A stretch of DNA of 64,000 bases from Treponema putidum (GTDB lineage: Bacteria; Spirochaetota; Spirochaetia; Treponematales; Treponemataceae): positions 310,001 through 374,000 of the forward strand of contig NZ_CP009228.1 in NCBI RefSeq assembly GCF_000755145.1, in the 5' to 3' direction. Each line of letters begins with the position of its first letter. The stretch's first letter is position 1. Below, in pieces: positions 62,031-64,000 of the stretch. The position numbers and the translations under genes were made by a program. Below the pieces are notes generated by a model. That model had not been told where the DNA came from and searched no databases. It saw only the letters and a list, made by a program, of their open reading frames with translations.

Positions 62031-63614
62031 ATGCATTTTTTTTTATGTTTTTTGAGTATTTTTATATCCTCAGTCTTATTTTCTTTCGGAATTCCTAACG
62101 AATTTCTAAATTTAGTGTCATCTCTTGCAGGTTTCTTAAGTTTAGCCTTATTGTACTGTACATTTATCAACTGCGGTTCACATAAAAGAGCAGCTTTGCT
62201 GTATGGTTTTTTTGTTTCTTCAGTACATTTAATTTCCAGCTTTTGGCTGGCTTTTTTTGAAGATTTTGCAATATTTACGCTTGGAGCCAGCACTCTTGCA
62301 TACTTTTTTATAGCGATGCCCTTCGGCTTTTTGCTTTATCATAGTCTTCAAAAAGACAAAAATTTAAGACCCTTTTATTTTGCTTCTATTTGGATGCTTT
62401 GGGAATTCGCTAAATCAACAGGATTTCTTGCCTATCCTTGGGGTACGGCCCCGATGATATGCTTTAATTTAAAGACCTTTATTCAATTCGTAGATATAAC
62501 AGGTGTTTGGGGGCTTTCCTTTGTTGTGCCCCTAGTTGCAGCCTGCTTAGGAGAAATTTTACAAGTCTATACGGTTTCAATAAACTCAAAAGTTTTTTTT
62601 AAAAATTTAAGCTCAATTAAAAAGCCGGTTATTTTTACAAGTTTTTTGGTTTTACTTATAAATATTTACGGAATAAAAATGCTGTCGGTTGAAATGCAGC
62701 CTGCAACTTTTTTAAACACTGTAATAGTCCAGCAAAATGCCGACCCATGGGATAATTCTCAATTTGAAGAAAACATAAAACTCTCTCAAGCTTTAAGCCG
62801 AAAGGCAATACTTTCTTCAAACAAAAAACCGGATATCATAGTATGGAGCGAATCTTCAATGCCTGTCCCTTATAAGGATAATGAGGATTTTTACGGATTT
62901 ATTCCTTATAATGACCCATTTACCCGTTTTTTAGCCGATACGGATACCCCAATCATAATAGGCTCTCCATATATAAATGCGAACAAGCAATATAACTCAG
63001 CCTATCTTTTATCCCCTGAAGGAAAAATTTTAGATGTTTATTCAAAAATGCAGCTGGTTCCTTTTGCCGAATACATGCCCTTTAAAGATAATCCGATTGT
63101 TGCCCGTTTTTTTGATAAACTTGTAGGGTTTTCATCAGGATGGGATCCGGGGACAGAATGTAAAGTATTTAGCATTAAAAATTCGGAAGGTAAAACGGTA
63201 AGATTTGCTGCACCTATATGTTTTGAAGATGCTTTTCCTAAAGTATGCCGCAATTTACACAATGCAGGAAGCGATTTGCTTATAAACATAACAAACGACT
63301 CTTGGTCTAAAACAAAAAGTGCCGAATATCAGCACTTTGTAGTAGCCCATTTTAGAGCCATAGAGCTTAGAACAACATTGGTGCGTTCGACAAACTCAGG
63401 CTATTCTGCCGTTGTAGATCCCAAAGGAAAAATTATTGCGGATATTCCTCTTTTTGAAGCCGAATCTCTTTATGCGGAAGTTCCTATTTATAAACACACA
63501 AAAACATTTTATGCGGCTTATAAAGATTGGCTTCCCATTATGATATTTTTAATATTGATTTACGATATCTCATCGGAATATTTAAAAAGGAGGGCTAAAA
63601 CAGCACAGTTTTAA
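62031..63614 (+). CDS. lnt: Apolipoprotein N-acyltransferase
   Basis: A 527-residue inner-membrane enzyme adding the third acyl chain to lipoproteins. N-terminal helices cover ~1-190. The nitrilase-fold periplasmic domain carries the Glu-Lys-Cys triad in IVWSESSMPVPY (Glu), YSKMQLVPFAEYMP (Lys) and APICFEDAFP (Cys). One more helix lies near the C-terminus. Its presence fits the many lipoproteins encoded here. It starts at the first ATG after a near-leaderless promoter. Confidence 0.92.
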   Translation: MHFFLCFLSIFISSVLFSFGIPNEFLNLVSSLAGFLSLALLYCTFINCGSHKRAALLYGFFVSSVHLISSFWLAFFEDFAIFTLGASTLAYFFIAMPFGFLLYHSLQKDKNLRPFYFASIWMLWEFAKSTGFLAYPWGTAPMICFNLKTFIQFVDITGVWGLSFVVPLVAACLGEILQVYTVSINSKVFFKNLSSIKKPVIFTSFLVLLINIYGIKMLSVEMQPATFLNTVIVQQNADPWDNSQFEENIKLSQALSRKAILSSNKKPDIIVWSESSMPVPYKDNEDFYGFIPYNDPFTRFLADTDTPIIIGSPYINANKQYNSAYLLSPEGKILDVYSKMQLVPFAEYMPFKDNPIVARFFDKLVGFSSGWDPGTECKVFSIKNSEGKTVRFAAPICFEDAFPKVCRNLHNAGSDLLINITNDSWSKTKSAEYQHFVVAHFRAIELRTTLVRSTNSGYSAVVDPKGKIIADIPLFEAESLYAEVPIYKHTKTFYAAYKDWLPIMIFLILIYDISSEYLKRRAKTAQF

Positions 63615-63664
63615 GTATGCCGCCTTAGCCCAAAAGAAGGAGGTAAAATTATTTAAAGATCTGT

Positions 63665-64000
63665 TTATCTTTTAATCTTAGGGCTAACCAAGTTATGACC
63701 CTCTCTTATAAAGTCAAACCAGACCTCATTGCCTGATTGTGAAAGTTCGTCATAAAAGCTTAAGACATCTTTTACATCTTTTCCGTTTACTTTTACTATA
63801 ATATCGCCGGGCTGCAAACTTATAACTGCTGCAGGGCTCTTAGACTGCATATTGGTCACAACAACACCGTTTTGACCTTTTTTTAACTCAAGCTGTTTTA
63901 TAATTTCTTCAGTTAAAGGAGACGGAACAAAGCCGGGCCATAGTTTAGATGAATCTGCTACATTTTTTTCATCTCTTTCTTCAATTTTTACCGTAACGGA
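63665..64000 (-). CDS. HtrA/DegP-type protease, C-terminal PDZ part
   Basis: The gene runs off the right edge; 111 residues remain. The visible chain contains NGVVVTNMQSKSPAAVISLQ then PGDIIVKVNGKDVKDVLSFY, a standard PDZ domain with its carboxylate-binding and G-D-I-I strands. The segment before it (PGFVPSPLTEEIIKQLEL) is a typical interdomain linker preceding PDZ2, as in HtrA-type proteins with two PDZ domains. The protease domain is outside. It is convergent with lnt; AAAGAT/ATCTTT beside the stop may form a weak bidirectional terminator. Confidence 0.82.
   Translation of the reverse strand, partial: SVTVKIEERDEKNVADSSKLWPGFVPSPLTEEIIKQLELKKGQNGVVVTNMQSKSPAAVISLQPGDIIVKVNGKDVKDVLSFYDELSQSGNEVWFDFIREGHNLVSPKIKR

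Overview
The window looks like a chromosomal segment of an oral-type treponeme, most like Treponema denticola or a close relative. This rests on gene content and protein style, since no search was run. The signs are a giant membrane-anchored spirochaete coiled-coil protein, a treponemal-type leucine-rich-repeat lipoprotein, beta-helix lipoproteins with relaxed spirochaetal lipoboxes, many Rpn-type PD-(D/E)XK genes and remnants, moderately AT-rich DNA, and textbook sigma-70 promoters.

Layout. 1-9.4 kb is mostly minus-strand: the end of an acyl-CoA synthetase gene, a ParB-like protein, a lipoprotein, a deoA-recJ-M23 peptidase cluster and the prfA-prmC pair. 9.5-19.5 kb holds arcC-MATE-GNAT, rpsU, a second GNAT, apeB-mnmG-uvrD, a small outer-membrane-type protein, then tRNA-Pro and tRNA-Arg with a strong terminator. 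A sigma-54 activator follows on the minus strand.

21.3-33.1 kb is an accessory, repeat-rich island. It has an Rpn gene broken by a repeat cassette, two ABC-2-type permease paralogues (one frameshifted in a T7 tract), two paralogous beta-helix lipoprotein genes with near-identical promoters and leaders, an intact Rpn gene, an LRR lipoprotein and at least four families of dispersed hairpin or promoter-like repeats. One lipoprotein leader carries ten copies of an 8-bp repeat.

33.1-45.6 kb is housekeeping on the plus strand: SPFH-like protein, family-4 uracil-DNA glycosylase (frameshifted in an A8 tract), priA, ribF, rpsO, pnp, dut, lptF-lptG, with rluA opposite, then kbl and a dCMP-type deaminase. 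45.7-50.5 kb is a decaying heterodimeric ABC exporter with a structured leader and short upstream ORFs. It has several frameshifts and an ISAs1-family element inserted in the second Walker A motif. 50.6-64 kb holds thrC, carD-ispD-ispF, a minus-strand galK-TPR-NHL/VWA-HAD-coiled-coil cluster, lnt, and the end of an HtrA-type protease gene.

The most interesting signals are regulatory. Several genes (sigma-54 activator, SPFH protein, ribF, carD, galK, lnt and a hexapeptide ORF) have a promoter -10 box only 6-13 nt before the ATG and no Shine-Dalgarno sequence, so they look leaderless or nearly so. rluA and kbl fire divergently from one shared -35 box, and galK and lnt from overlapping ones. The island carries hairpin repeats whose arms differ between copies while the core is kept.
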